From: Mycobacterium neglectum
GTDB lineage: Bacteria > Actinomycetota > Actinomycetes > Mycobacteriales > Mycobacteriaceae
Length of the DNA: 64,000 nucleotides
Reading direction: 5' to 3'
Assembly (NCBI RefSeq): GCF_002591975.1
Contig: NZ_NVQE01000012.1
Location: 1-64,000, forward strand
Shown: piece by piece, positions 25,361-33,516 of the stretch
Position numbering within the stretch: the first letter of the stretch is position 1
How the letters are laid out: the number at the start of each line of letters is the position of its first letter
The notes under the pieces: generated by a model
Database searches by the model: none
What the model saw: the letters and a program-made list of their open reading frames with translations, nothing else
Told to the model about the DNA's origin: nothing
Made by a program: the position numbers and the translations under genes

Positions 25361-26560
25361 GTGCATCTGGACTTCACACCCGAACAGAAGCAACTGCGCT
25401 CCGAAATCCGCGCGTCGCTCGAGGCGGTGATGACACCCGAGCGCGTCGCGGCGGTGGCGGGTCGAATGGAGGGCGGCACCGCGGTCAAGGATTGCGTGCG
25501 GGCGCTCGGCGCCGCGAACCTGCTGGGTGTCGGCTGGCCCAAAGAATATGGCGGTCGCGGCTTTACCGCGCTCGAGCAGTTCATCTTCTTTGAAGAGGCG
25601 CAGCGGGTCAGCGCACCCATCCCGCTGGTGACGCTGAATACCGTGGGCCCCACGCTGGCGTCCTGCGGCACCGACGAACAGAAGCAGAGATTCCTTCCGT
25701 CGATCCTGGACGGCACCGTAGAGTTCGCCATCGGCTATTCCGAGCCGTCCGCCGGCAGTGACCTCGCGTCACTGCGCACCACTGCCGTGCGCGACGGCGA
25801 TGACTTCGTCATCAACGGTCAGAAGATGTTCACCAGCGGCGCCGCATACGCCGACTACATCTGGCTCGCGGCGCGCACAGACCCCAGTGTCAAGAAACAC
25901 AAGGGCATCTCGATCTTCATCGTGCCGACATCGTCGCCAGGATTCTCCTGCAAGCCGCTGCACACCATGCCGGGAGTGTCCACCTTCTACACGTTCTATG
26001 ACGACGTCCGGGTACCCGCCGATTCGATCGTCGCCGGCGAGAACGAGGGGTGGCGACTGATCACCACGCAGCTCAACTTCGAGCGCGCCGCGCTGGGGAA
26101 CATGGGTGCGCTCGAGCCGTTGTTCGAGAAAACGCTGCACTGGGCCCAGACCACCGAAGTCGACGGCGGGCGCGTCGTCGACCAGCCGTGGGTACGGCTG
26201 GCGCTGGCCCGCGTCGAGGCCCAGGTCGCCGCCTACAAAATCATGAACCTGCGCGTGAACGCCGCGATGTCAATCGGCGTACTCGGCATGGGCGAGGCGT
26301 CGGCGGTCAAGGTGTTCGGCACGGAGCTGACCCAACAAGTGGCCAGGGAACTGCTCGAGATCGTCGACCGCAACGGGACCCGCAAGGGCGGGGATGCGCC
26401 TCTGCGGGGCGCACTCGAATCGGCGTACCGGATTGCGGTGATCAACACCTTCGGTGGCGGCGCCAACGAGCTTCAACGCGACATCATCGCGATGGCTGGG
26501 CTTTTCATGCCGCGGGCACCACGTGACCTTCGGGCCAACCAGAACGGGGATGCGAAGTGA
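25361..26560 (+). CDS. acyl-CoA dehydrogenase (ChsE-like subunit A)
   Basis: A 399-residue FAD-dependent acyl-CoA dehydrogenase. Visible blocks are VGWPKEYGGRGFTALEQF, the flavin-contact IGYSEPSAGSDLASLRT, a GQKMFTSGAAYADYIWLAAR stretch and the C-terminal NTFGGGANELQRDIIAMA. Together with the second, shorter dehydrogenase at 27579 it probably forms an alpha2beta2 heterotetramer, as ChsE1-ChsE2 does for the three-carbon side chain of cholesterol. It starts at GTG 25361, three bases after the P450 stop, and overlaps the next gene by four bases. Confidence 0.9.
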   Translation: MHLDFTPEQKQLRSEIRASLEAVMTPERVAAVAGRMEGGTAVKDCVRALGAANLLGVGWPKEYGGRGFTALEQFIFFEEAQRVSAPIPLVTLNTVGPTLASCGTDEQKQRFLPSILDGTVEFAIGYSEPSAGSDLASLRTTAVRDGDDFVINGQKMFTSGAAYADYIWLAARTDPSVKKHKGISIFIVPTSSPGFSCKPLHTMPGVSTFYTFYDDVRVPADSIVAGENEGWRLITTQLNFERAALGNMGALEPLFEKTLHWAQTTEVDGGRVVDQPWVRLALARVEAQVAAYKIMNLRVNAAMSIGVLGMGEASAVKVFGTELTQQVARELLEIVDRNGTRKGGDAPLRGALESAYRIAVINTFGGGANELQRDIIAMAGLFMPRAPRDLRANQNGDAK

Positions 26561-27153
26561 CTGACGAGCGCTTGCGCGAAGAAGCGACAACGACAGACGG
26601 CGAGTTCCGTCAGAAACTCGATGCCCTCATCGGCCAGCCGACCGGCGGTTCCGGAAAGCCCACAGTCGCGCCGGATCCGGTGAACCAGCCGATGATCCGG
26701 CACTGGGCGCATGCACTCGACGACATGAACCCCGCCTATCTCGACGCTGAGTTCGCGGACAACTCGAGGTTCGGCGGCATAGTGTCACCGCCTGTCATGC
26801 TGCAGACGTGGACGATGCCCGCGCCCAAGATCGAGGGCATCGCCGAACGCGGCGGCGTTCCGATGGAGATGGGCCACAACCCCGCGGCCTTCATCGAAGA
26901 AGCCGGATTCAAAGGCATCGTCGCGACCAACTCGGAGTTCGAAATCGAACGCTATCCCCGTCTCGGCGACGTCATCTCGGTGACACAGGTCTTCGAAGAC
27001 ATCTCCGACGAGAAGAAGACCGCCCTCGGCACGGGGCATTTCATCACCTGGTTGTCCACCTACACCGACCAGGATGGTGAAGTACTGGGCCGTCAGAGAT
27101 TCCGGGTCTTCCGATTCAAGGCCGGGACCCCCGCCGGAACGGCCGGCGCCTGA
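26557..27153 (+). CDS. MaoC-like hydratase (N-terminal half of a ChsH2-type protein)
   Basis: A 198-residue hot-dog-fold protein with the FAS1-type dehydratase N-terminal pattern: PVNQPMIRHWAHALDDMNPA, RFGGIVSPPVMLQTWTMP, ATNSEFEIERYPRLGD. In M. tuberculosis ChsH2 (Rv3542c) this domain is fused to a C-terminal DUF35 domain. Here it ends after FRFKAGTPAGTAGA and a DUF35 gene follows immediately (TGATG overlap). ChsH1-ChsH2 hydrates the enoyl-CoA side chain, and the hydratase residues are expected to sit on the ChsH1-like partner at 28695. The four-base overlap with the dehydrogenase indicates coupling. Confidence 0.85.
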   Translation: MTDERLREEATTTDGEFRQKLDALIGQPTGGSGKPTVAPDPVNQPMIRHWAHALDDMNPAYLDAEFADNSRFGGIVSPPVMLQTWTMPAPKIEGIAERGGVPMEMGHNPAAFIEEAGFKGIVATNSEFEIERYPRLGDVISVTQVFEDISDEKKTALGTGHFITWLSTYTDQDGEVLGRQRFRVFRFKAGTPAGTAGA

Positions 27154-27563
27154 TGGCGACACGACTCGCACCCGCAATCAGCCCCGACAACGAGTTCTTC
27201 TGGAACGGCGTCCGCGATCACAAGCTGCTGATCCAGCGGTGCAAAGGCTGCCAGGAGTTGCGTCAACCCGCTCGCCCGATGTGCCCGCGATGCAACTCAC
27301 TTGAATGGAACACCCTCGAATCCTCCGGCCGGGGCACCGTCTACAGCTACGTGATGCCGCAACATCCACCGATGCCGCTGATGGAGTACCCGTACATCGT
27401 CGTGCTCGTCGAGCTCGACGACGGTGTGCGGCTGGTGTCGAACCTGTGCGAGATCGCCCCCGACGACGTCGAAGTCGGTATGCCGGTTGAAGTGTTCTAT
27501 CAGACATTCGACACCCTCGACGGCGGAGAACTCGTCCTGCACCAGTTCCGTCCGGCACGGTAG
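27153..27563 (+). CDS. DUF35 zinc-ribbon/OB-fold protein (detached C-terminal half of ChsH2 type)
   Basis: A 136-residue acyl-CoA-associated OB-fold protein. The zinc ribbon has two intact CxxC pairs (QRCKGCQEL and MCPRCNSLEW), followed by the OB domain (GRGTVYSYVMPQHPP, YIVVLVELDDGVRLVSN). DUF35 domains bind Ltp2-like thiolases and supply part of the active site for retro-aldol cleavage. Being a separate gene is the main difference from the M. tuberculosis operon. ATG at 27153 shares its A with the stop of the MaoC gene. Confidence 0.88.
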   Translation: MATRLAPAISPDNEFFWNGVRDHKLLIQRCKGCQELRQPARPMCPRCNSLEWNTLESSGRGTVYSYVMPQHPPMPLMEYPYIVVLVELDDGVRLVSNLCEIAPDDVEVGMPVEVFYQTFDTLDGGELVLHQFRPAR

Positions 27564-27578
27564 ACGGGTCGTAGTCAC

Positions 27579-28682
27579 ATGGATTTCACGTTCTCCGAAG
27601 AGCAGGAAACGATCGCGAAAGTCGCTCGTGAACTGTTCGAGCGCCGAACCACTCCCGAGCGACTTACGGAGCTCGAGGCCGGCTACATTCGCCACGACGC
27701 GAAGCTGTGGAGCGAGCTCGCCAAAGCAGACCTGCTGGGAATTGCGTTGCCCGAGAACGTCGGCGGCACCGGCCACGGCTTCCTCGAACTAGCGATGCTG
27801 CTCGCAGAGGTGGGCGCAAGCGTGGCGCCCGTGCCGCTCTACGCCACCCTGCTGCTCGGCGCCGATACCATCGCGCGGTACGGCGACGACGGCCAATGCA
27901 GGCGGTTCCTGCCCGACGTCGTCACCGGCGAGCGCTTACTGACTGCCGGGTTGGCCGAGCCGGGGCGCTCCGATCCGACTGCGCCGATAACGACGGCGCG
28001 GCGCGACGGCGATGCCTGGCGGCTGGATGGAGCCAAGGAGCTGGTGCCCGCTGCTCAGCTCGCGGATACGATGCTGATCCCTGCCACGATCAACGACGGC
28101 GACGTCGGCGTCTTCCTGCTCGACACGAATGCCGACGGTGTCGAGATTCGGTCCACCGACACAACTAACGGCGAGCCCCACGGTGATGTATTCCTCGATG
28201 GTGCAACCGTTTCCGATGAGAACCGAATTCGCGGTGACGGCCGCGACACGGTGGAGTCGATGTACACCCGTGGGCTGGTCGGGTTATGCGCCATTCAGCT
28301 CGGCGTCGCGGAGCGGGCATTGCGGATGGCGGCGGCATACACCACCGAACGCGAGCAGTTCGGGCGACCGATCGGGAGTTTCCAGGCTGTACAGCAACGC
28401 ATGGCCGACGCGTTCATCGACGTCGAGGCGATCCGCTGGACAACGTGGCACGCCGCCTGGCTCCTCGGGCAGGGCCGGCAGGCAGCCCGCGAGGCGGGCA
28501 TCGCGAAGTTCTGGGCGGCAGAAGCAGGCGCACGGGTCGCGGCGACCGCCCAGCAGGTCCACGGCGGAATCGGCATCGACACCACGTATCCGCTGTTCCG
28601 CTACTTCCTGTGGGCCAAACACACCGAGCTCACGCTCGGTTCGGCCACCCACCAGCTGGCGCGCCTCGGCGCTGCGTACTGA
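27579..28682 (+). CDS. acyl-CoA dehydrogenase (ChsE-like subunit B)
   Basis: A 367-residue member of the acyl-CoA dehydrogenase family, shorter and more divergent than its partner. It has MDFTFSEEQETIAKVARELF, GIALPENVGGTGHGFLELAM, a degraded flavin-contact region (AGLAEPGRSDPT in place of TEP.aGSD), REQFGRPIGSFQAVQQRMAD and QQVHGGIGIDTTYPLFRYF. The degraded middle block is typical of one chain of heterotetrameric FadE pairs, where the active sites lie at subunit interfaces. It lies 15 bases after the DUF35 gene. Confidence 0.87.
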   Translation: MDFTFSEEQETIAKVARELFERRTTPERLTELEAGYIRHDAKLWSELAKADLLGIALPENVGGTGHGFLELAMLLAEVGASVAPVPLYATLLLGADTIARYGDDGQCRRFLPDVVTGERLLTAGLAEPGRSDPTAPITTARRDGDAWRLDGAKELVPAAQLADTMLIPATINDGDVGVFLLDTNADGVEIRSTDTTNGEPHGDVFLDGATVSDENRIRGDGRDTVESMYTRGLVGLCAIQLGVAERALRMAAAYTTEREQFGRPIGSFQAVQQRMADAFIDVEAIRWTTWHAAWLLGQGRQAAREAGIAKFWAAEAGARVAATAQQVHGGIGIDTTYPLFRYFLWAKHTELTLGSATHQLARLGAAY

Positions 28683-28694
28683 CGAAGGAGATCC

Positions 28695-29168
28695 ATGGCC
28701 ACGCCAAAATCCCAGCATTCTCGGCTATCTCGCACCACCCTGGACTGGCGCGACATCAACGCCGGCGACGAGGTCACTGCGATGGAGGTCCCGGTCACGG
28801 CTACCGTGATCGTGGCGGGTGCGATCGCGTCGCGCGACTTCATGCCGGTGCACCACGACCCCGAGTTCGCGAAGCAGCAGGGGTCGCCGAACATGTTCAT
28901 GAACATCCTGACCACCAATGGGTTGTGCACGAAGTTCGTCACCGACTGGGCGGGACCCGAGGCGATGGTGAAGAAGCTCTCCATCCGCCTTGGCGTGCCC
29001 TCCTTCCCCAACGATCCGCTCCGCTTCACCGGCGCCGTCACCGGCACGTCGGCTGGTGCCGACGGCGAGGGCCTGGTCGACATCGCGTTCAAGGGTTCGA
29101 ACAGCCTTGGTGACCACGTGTCCGGAACAGCGACGATCAGCTTGCTCGAAAAGAGGGTGGAAACGTGA
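28695..29168 (+). CDS. MaoC-like enoyl-CoA hydratase (ChsH1 type)
   Basis: A 157-residue hot-dog protein. The catalytic segment SRDFMPVHHDPEFAKQQG carries the Asp and His of R-specific hydratases, followed by SPNMFMNILTTNGLCTKFVTDW. Its length and motif match ChsH1 (Rv3541c), the catalytic half of the ChsH1-ChsH2 hydratase. AAGGAG lies upstream of the ATG. The stop overlaps the GTG of the thiolase (GTGA). It should add water to the unsaturated side-chain CoA ester before retro-aldol cleavage by the Ltp2-like protein. Confidence 0.87.
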   Translation: MATPKSQHSRLSRTTLDWRDINAGDEVTAMEVPVTATVIVAGAIASRDFMPVHHDPEFAKQQGSPNMFMNILTTNGLCTKFVTDWAGPEAMVKKLSIRLGVPSFPNDPLRFTGAVTGTSAGADGEGLVDIAFKGSNSLGDHVSGTATISLLEKRVET

Positions 29169-30331
29169 GCTTGAGCGGCAGGGCGGCAATAGTCGGCATC
29201 GGACAGACCGAGTTCTCGAAGGAATCCGGTCGCAGCGAACTCCAACTCGCCTGTGAAGCAGTCAAAGCCGCGATCGATGACGCCGGCCTGCAACCCGGTG
29301 ATGTCGACGGCATGGTCACGTTCACGATGGATTCGAGCGACGAAATCGATATCGCCCGTAACGTCGGCATCGGTGATCTGACCTTTTTCAACCGCGTGCA
29401 CCATGGTGGCGGTGCGGCGGCAGGCACCGTCGTGCAGGCCGCGATGGCGGTGGCGACGGGCACGGCCAACGCAGTGGTGTGTTATCGCGCATTCAACGAA
29501 CGGTCCGGCTTCCGCTTCGGAGGCGCGACCTCGCGCCCGACGGCCGAGACACCGTTGTTCATGGCGAATTACGCACCGTTCGGATTGTTGACTCCCGCGG
29601 CGTGGGTGGCCCTGCATGCCCAACGCTACATGTCGACGTACGGGGTCACCAACGAGGACTTCGGCAGGATCTCCGTCGTCGACAGGGCCCACGCGGCGCG
29701 CAATCCCGACGCGTGGTTCTACGAACGACCGATCACGCTGGAAGATCACCAGAATTCCCGGTGGGTCATCGAACCCGTTCTGCGGCTGCTCGATTGCTGC
29801 CAAGAGAGCGACGGTGGTGTCGCATTGGTCGTCACCACCGCCGAGCGGGCACGTGACCTCCCGCGCCCGCCTGCGGTGATCACCGCAGCAGTGCAGGGCG
29901 CCGCGGCGGATGGCGAAATGATGACCAGCTACTACCGAAACGACATCACCGGTCTACCCGAGATGGGCGTGGTCGCCGAAAAACTCTGGCACGACTCAGG
30001 TCTCAAACCTGCCGACATTCAGACGGCGTTCCTCTACGACCACTTCACACCCTTCGTGTTCGCCCAACTCGAGGAACTGGGCTTCTGCCCCCGCGGCGAG
30101 GCGAAGGACTTCGCCACTGTCGAGCGGCTCTCCCTCGGCGGCGAACTGCCGATCAACACCAACGGCGGGCTGCTCGGCGAGGCATACATCCACGGAATGA
30201 ACGGAATCACCGAGGGTGTCCGGCAGGTGCGCGGAACCTCCTACAACCAAGTCGAAGACGTTCAGAACGTCTTGGTGACGTCGGGAACGGGCGTGCCCAC
30301 GAGCGCGCTGATACTGTCACCGGCCGATTGA
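29165..30331 (+). CDS. thiolase-like lipid-transfer protein (Ltp2-type aldolase)
   Basis: A 388-residue thiolase-fold protein lacking the nucleophilic cysteine: the usual Cys loop reads FFNRVHHGGGAAAGTVVQAA. C-terminal blocks YDHFTPFVFAQLEELGFCPRG and GELPINTNGGLLGEAYIHG are of the SCP-x/Ltp class. In cholesterol breakdown Ltp2 (Rv3540c) works with a DUF35 domain to cleave a beta-hydroxyacyl-CoA side chain, releasing propionyl-CoA and a ketone. The DUF35 partner here is the separate protein at 27153. The GTG start overlaps the hydratase stop. Confidence 0.88.
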   Translation: MSLSGRAAIVGIGQTEFSKESGRSELQLACEAVKAAIDDAGLQPGDVDGMVTFTMDSSDEIDIARNVGIGDLTFFNRVHHGGGAAAGTVVQAAMAVATGTANAVVCYRAFNERSGFRFGGATSRPTAETPLFMANYAPFGLLTPAAWVALHAQRYMSTYGVTNEDFGRISVVDRAHAARNPDAWFYERPITLEDHQNSRWVIEPVLRLLDCCQESDGGVALVVTTAERARDLPRPPAVITAAVQGAAADGEMMTSYYRNDITGLPEMGVVAEKLWHDSGLKPADIQTAFLYDHFTPFVFAQLEELGFCPRGEAKDFATVERLSLGGELPINTNGGLLGEAYIHGMNGITEGVRQVRGTSYNQVEDVQNVLVTSGTGVPTSALILSPAD

Positions 30332-30341
30332 TGGAACTGCC

Positions 30342-30944
30342 GTGACCACCGAGACTACAGCGACCGACACGCGCGAACTCATCATCGAGTCCGCCTTCGA
30401 TTGCTTCCGTCGGCACGGTCTGGACAAGACGACAGTCGTCGACATAGCGCGGGCGGCCGATGTCTCGCGAAGCACCGTCTATGAATACTTCCGCGACAAG
30501 GCCGCCATCGTCGAAGCCTGCGCGGAGGGTGCCTCCCAGAAGTTCTACCGCGAGATGGCCAAGGCGATGCGAAAGGGCGCGACACTCGAGGAACAGCTTG
30601 TTCTCGCAGCCGTTTTCGTCACAAATGCGCGGCGGTTCATCGAGCCAGAGGACTACTTCGACGTCGATGAGGTCAGCCTGCTGCTGACAAAGAACGCGGC
30701 AGTCCTCCTACGTGAGTGCACCGAGTTTCTCGCGCCGTACCTCGCCGCGGCGAAACTCACCGGTGAGGTGCGCAAGGATCTGGACGGTGCGGCCGCGGGC
30801 GAGTGGTACGCACGGATGCTCTTCTCGTTGTTCAGCACTCCATCGTCGGTGTTGAACATGGACGACGACGAAGTCGTCGCAGAGTTCATCCGATCGCATG
30901 TTGTACGGGGCTTCGCACCACGGCCTGCGATTCGCCGGGTGTGA
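30342..30944 (+). CDS. TetR family regulator of the P450/Ltp2 operon
   Basis: A 200-residue TetR protein with a clear N-terminal HTH (DCFRRHGLDKTTVVDIARAA, then DVSRSTVYEYFRDKAAIVEA). The C-terminal domain is of the long-chain ligand kind (LLTKNAAVLLRECTEFLAPYL). It is the last gene of the operon, starting at GTG ten bases after the thiolase stop, and probably senses the substrate or its CoA ester. The palindromes at 24018-24077 are its candidate sites. The gene is convergent with nagA. Confidence 0.85.
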   Translation: MTTETTATDTRELIIESAFDCFRRHGLDKTTVVDIARAADVSRSTVYEYFRDKAAIVEACAEGASQKFYREMAKAMRKGATLEEQLVLAAVFVTNARRFIEPEDYFDVDEVSLLLTKNAAVLLRECTEFLAPYLAAAKLTGEVRKDLDGAAAGEWYARMLFSLFSTPSSVLNMDDDEVVAEFIRSHVVRGFAPRPAIRRV

Positions 30945-30968
30945 GAACACGGCGGGATCTAGCGGCGG

Positions 30969-32114
30969 CTACTTGTTCGGGGTGACCACCCACGATCCCT
31001 GGCGCAATACCCCGGTCACCGCCAGGTCGGCGTCGAGGACCACCAGATCGGCGCTGCCGCCGGCAGCGAGTCCAGTGGCCGGAAGACCGAGCGCGCGGGC
31101 CGGGTTGATCGACGCCTGACGCACCGCGGCGATCAGCGCCTCGTCGCGGTCAAGCCCACTGTGCTTCACGGCGAATCTGAACTGGTGGTCCATGGTCGCG
31201 GTGCTACCCGCGATGGTCTGCGTTCCGGCGACGTGCGCCACCCCGTCCACGACATCCACCGCAAGCGGACCGAGATGATATGTGCCGTCGCTCATTCCGG
31301 CGGCGGAGATCGCGTCGGTGATCAAGGACACCCGGTCTGGTCCCGCACTGCGCGAAACGTGACGGTAGAGCGCCGGGTCAACGTGCACGCCGTCGGTGAT
31401 CAGTTCGACCGTGACGCGGGGGTCTTCCAGAAGCGCGATCACCGGGCCAGGGTCGCGGGTGTTGATCGGGCGCATCGCGTTGAACAGGTGGGTGCCCGCC
31501 GTCGCGCCCGCCGCGATCGCCGCGCGCGTCTGTTCGTACGACGCCTCGGTGTGGCCCACGGCGGCCACCGCACCCGCGTCGACGATCCGCTCGATCGCCG
31601 CAAGCGCGCCTTGACGTTCCGGCGCGATGGTGATCATCCGGACGGTCCCCGCACCGGCCGCCAGCACCCGGTCGATCTCGGCGGGGTCAGGGTCCCGCAT
31701 CAGGGTGGGCTGGTGCGCACCGCACCGCACCGTGGACAGCCACGGGCCCTCGAGGTGGATCCCGTCGATCAGGCCTTCACGGACGTCACCGGCCAATCCG
31801 GTTACCTGACGCAGCAACTCATCAGGGGCCGCAGTGACCAACGACGCGACCAGCGTGGTGGTGCCGTGCCTGCGGTGGAAGTCGACGGCCGTCGCCGTAT
31901 CGGAGCGCACCGCTGCGGAGAAGTTCGTCCCTCCCCCACCATGGACGTGTGTGTCGACGAAACCGGGCACCACCGTCACCGCGCCGAGAGTTCGGTCTGC
32001 CGGTCGAGGCCCTGCACCGGCACCGACCCCATCAACGAGACCGTTCGAGACATCAATCCATCCGGGCCGCAACAACTCTCGGCCGGTCAGCAGGGTCTCG
32101 GCAGTGAGTAACAC
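30969..32114 (-). CDS. nagA: N-acetylglucosamine-6-phosphate deacetylase
   Basis: A 381-residue amidohydrolase that removes acetate from GlcNAc-6-P to give GlcN-6-P. The metal motif is VDTHVHGGGG, with HLEGPWL, VGHTEASYEQT, HLFNAMRP and the catalytic Asp in LITDAISAAGM. It starts at GTG immediately after the nagB stop (TGAGTG), so translation is coupled. It is the last gene of the EIIA-nagB-nagA unit. With nagE across the divergent promoter it gives a complete GlcNAc uptake and entry route to fructose-6-P. Confidence 0.94.
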   Translation of the reverse strand: MLLTAETLLTGRELLRPGWIDVSNGLVDGVGAGAGPRPADRTLGAVTVVPGFVDTHVHGGGGTNFSAAVRSDTATAVDFHRRHGTTTLVASLVTAAPDELLRQVTGLAGDVREGLIDGIHLEGPWLSTVRCGAHQPTLMRDPDPAEIDRVLAAGAGTVRMITIAPERQGALAAIERIVDAGAVAAVGHTEASYEQTRAAIAAGATAGTHLFNAMRPINTRDPGPVIALLEDPRVTVELITDGVHVDPALYRHVSRSAGPDRVSLITDAISAAGMSDGTYHLGPLAVDVVDGVAHVAGTQTIAGSTATMDHQFRFAVKHSGLDRDEALIAAVRQASINPARALGLPATGLAAGGSADLVVLDADLAVTGVLRQGSWVVTPNK

Positions 32115-32900
32115 TCAGATGCCCTGCCATTCCGGTTTCGAGCGGTAGGTCTCACGGTAGTAGTCCACCAGCTGCAGGCGTCGCGCCGCCGCCTCGTCGA
32201 GCAGCACCGTGACGTGCGGATGAAGCTGCAGAACGGTCGCCGGCCACAGCGCGCTGACCGGACCCTCGACCAGTTGGTGCACGGCTTCGGCCTTTTGCCG
32301 ACCCGTCGCCACCAGGACCAGGTGCCTGGCCTCCAAGATGGTCGCCAGCCCCTGCGTCAGGCAATGTGTCGGCACCGCGTCGACGTCACCGCCGAAGAAG
32401 CGGGCATTGTCCATCCTGGTCTGCCTGGTCAGTGTCTTGATCCTGGTTCGAGAACCCAGTGAGGAACCGGGTTCGTTGAACGCGATGTGCCCGTCGGTGC
32501 CGATACCGAGAATCTGCAGATCGACGCCACCCGCGTCACGGATCGCGGCCTCGTACTCTGCGCACGCGGCCGGGATGTCGACGGCGAGCCCGTCGGGCCC
32601 CTGGACGGCACCGGGTGCGAAGTCGACCTTCGAGACGAATACCTCGTCGATCACGTTGCGGTACCGCTGCGGGTGGTCGGCGGGCAGTCCGACGTACTCG
32701 TCGAGGGTGAAGCCTCGCGCTTGACGGAATGACAGCTGGTCGCGGACGCAGCGGCGCGCCAGTTCGTCGTAGATCGCCAGCGGCGACGACCCGGTGGCCA
32801 GGCCGACCACCGCGGCCGGATTTCGGACAAGCAGGGCGGCTATCGCGTCGGCACCGACGACACCGATATGCTCGGCGTCCGGCAGGATGATGACTTCCAT
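32115..32900 (-). CDS. nagB: glucosamine-6-phosphate deaminase
   Basis: A 261-residue isomerase/deaminase that converts GlcN-6-P to fructose-6-P and ammonia. Key blocks are VVGLATGSSPLAIYDEL, GFTLDEYVGLPADHPQ, the active-site ILGIGTDGHIAFNEPGSS and RQKAEAVHQLVEGPVS. The ATG at 32900 has only AAGTAG before it and no good SD, because a 13-bp duplication separates it from the EIIA gene. It lies between EIIA and nagA. Confidence 0.94.
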   Translation of the reverse strand: MEVIILPDAEHIGVVGADAIAALLVRNPAAVVGLATGSSPLAIYDELARRCVRDQLSFRQARGFTLDEYVGLPADHPQRYRNVIDEVFVSKVDFAPGAVQGPDGLAVDIPAACAEYEAAIRDAGGVDLQILGIGTDGHIAFNEPGSSLGSRTRIKTLTRQTRMDNARFFGGDVDAVPTHCLTQGLATILEARHLVLVATGRQKAEAVHQLVEGPVSALWPATVLQLHPHVTVLLDEAAARRLQLVDYYRETYRSKPEWQGI

Positions 32901-32926
32901 CTACTTGTTCGCGCTACTTGTTCGCG
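32901..32926 (-). repeat. tandem 13-bp duplication at the end of the EIIA gene
   Basis: CTACTTGTTCGCG occurs twice head to tail on the plus strand (32901-32913 and 32914-32926). The second copy encodes the last codons and TAG of EIIA; the first fills the whole gap to nagB. Confidence 0.85.
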
Positions 32927-33384
32927 ATGAAAAGGTCTGTCCCGGAAAGAATCTGCGCACCCTCCAGGACCGCCTCGGACGGGACGATGTTTTCCGCTTC
33001 GCGTTCGTCCATCACGACCACCGGAACGATGGGGTTGAGGCCCTTGGCCACGACCGACGCGACGTCATAGGTGATGACCACCTGGCCCGCGGTGACGTCG
33101 TCGCCCTGGCTCAGATGCGTGGTGAAGCCGTCCCCCTTTAACTGGACGGTGTCCAGCCCGAGGTGGACCAGCACGCCGACGTTCTCCGGCGTCATGACGA
33201 TGAAGGCGTGCGGCATCAGTTTCAACAGCTTGCCGCTGACCGGGGCTACCGCCTCGATTACCTCGTGTGGAGGGTCGACAGCGGCGCCGTGGCCCACCAT
33301 CCCCGCCGAGAACACCGGATCGGGAACGTCTGACAGCGGAACTGCGCGACCGCCGACCGGCGCGAAGACCTGAGTCGTACCCAC
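32914..33384 (-). CDS. PTS glucose/GlcNAc-type EIIA component
   Basis: A 156-residue single-domain EIIA of the glucose family. It receives phosphate from HPr and passes it to the IIB domain of NagE. The phosphate-accepting histidine is His74 in GVLVHLGLDTVQLKG. The supporting histidine is His59 in PHAFIVMT, the same 15-residue separation as His75/His90 of E. coli EIIA-Glc. I chose GTG at 33384 because AAGGAG lies upstream; a longer frame to 33417 lacks this. It is divergent from nagE, whose IIC-IIB chain has no A domain. Confidence 0.92.
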   Translation of the reverse strand: MGTTQVFAPVGGRAVPLSDVPDPVFSAGMVGHGAAVDPPHEVIEAVAPVSGKLLKLMPHAFIVMTPENVGVLVHLGLDTVQLKGDGFTTHLSQGDDVTAGQVVITYDVASVVAKGLNPIVPVVVMDEREAENIVPSEAVLEGAQILSGTDLFIANK

Positions 33385-33516
33385 GTCGAGACTCCTTCTA
33401 CTCGTGCGCACCAACAATACGAGCGTGCCGGAAAGAGGGCCCGGACTTCGGCGATTCCTCTAAGCTTCCGCTGAGCTTTGACGGCTCGGTCGGCTACGGC
33501 GAGGAGGTCACCGCAT

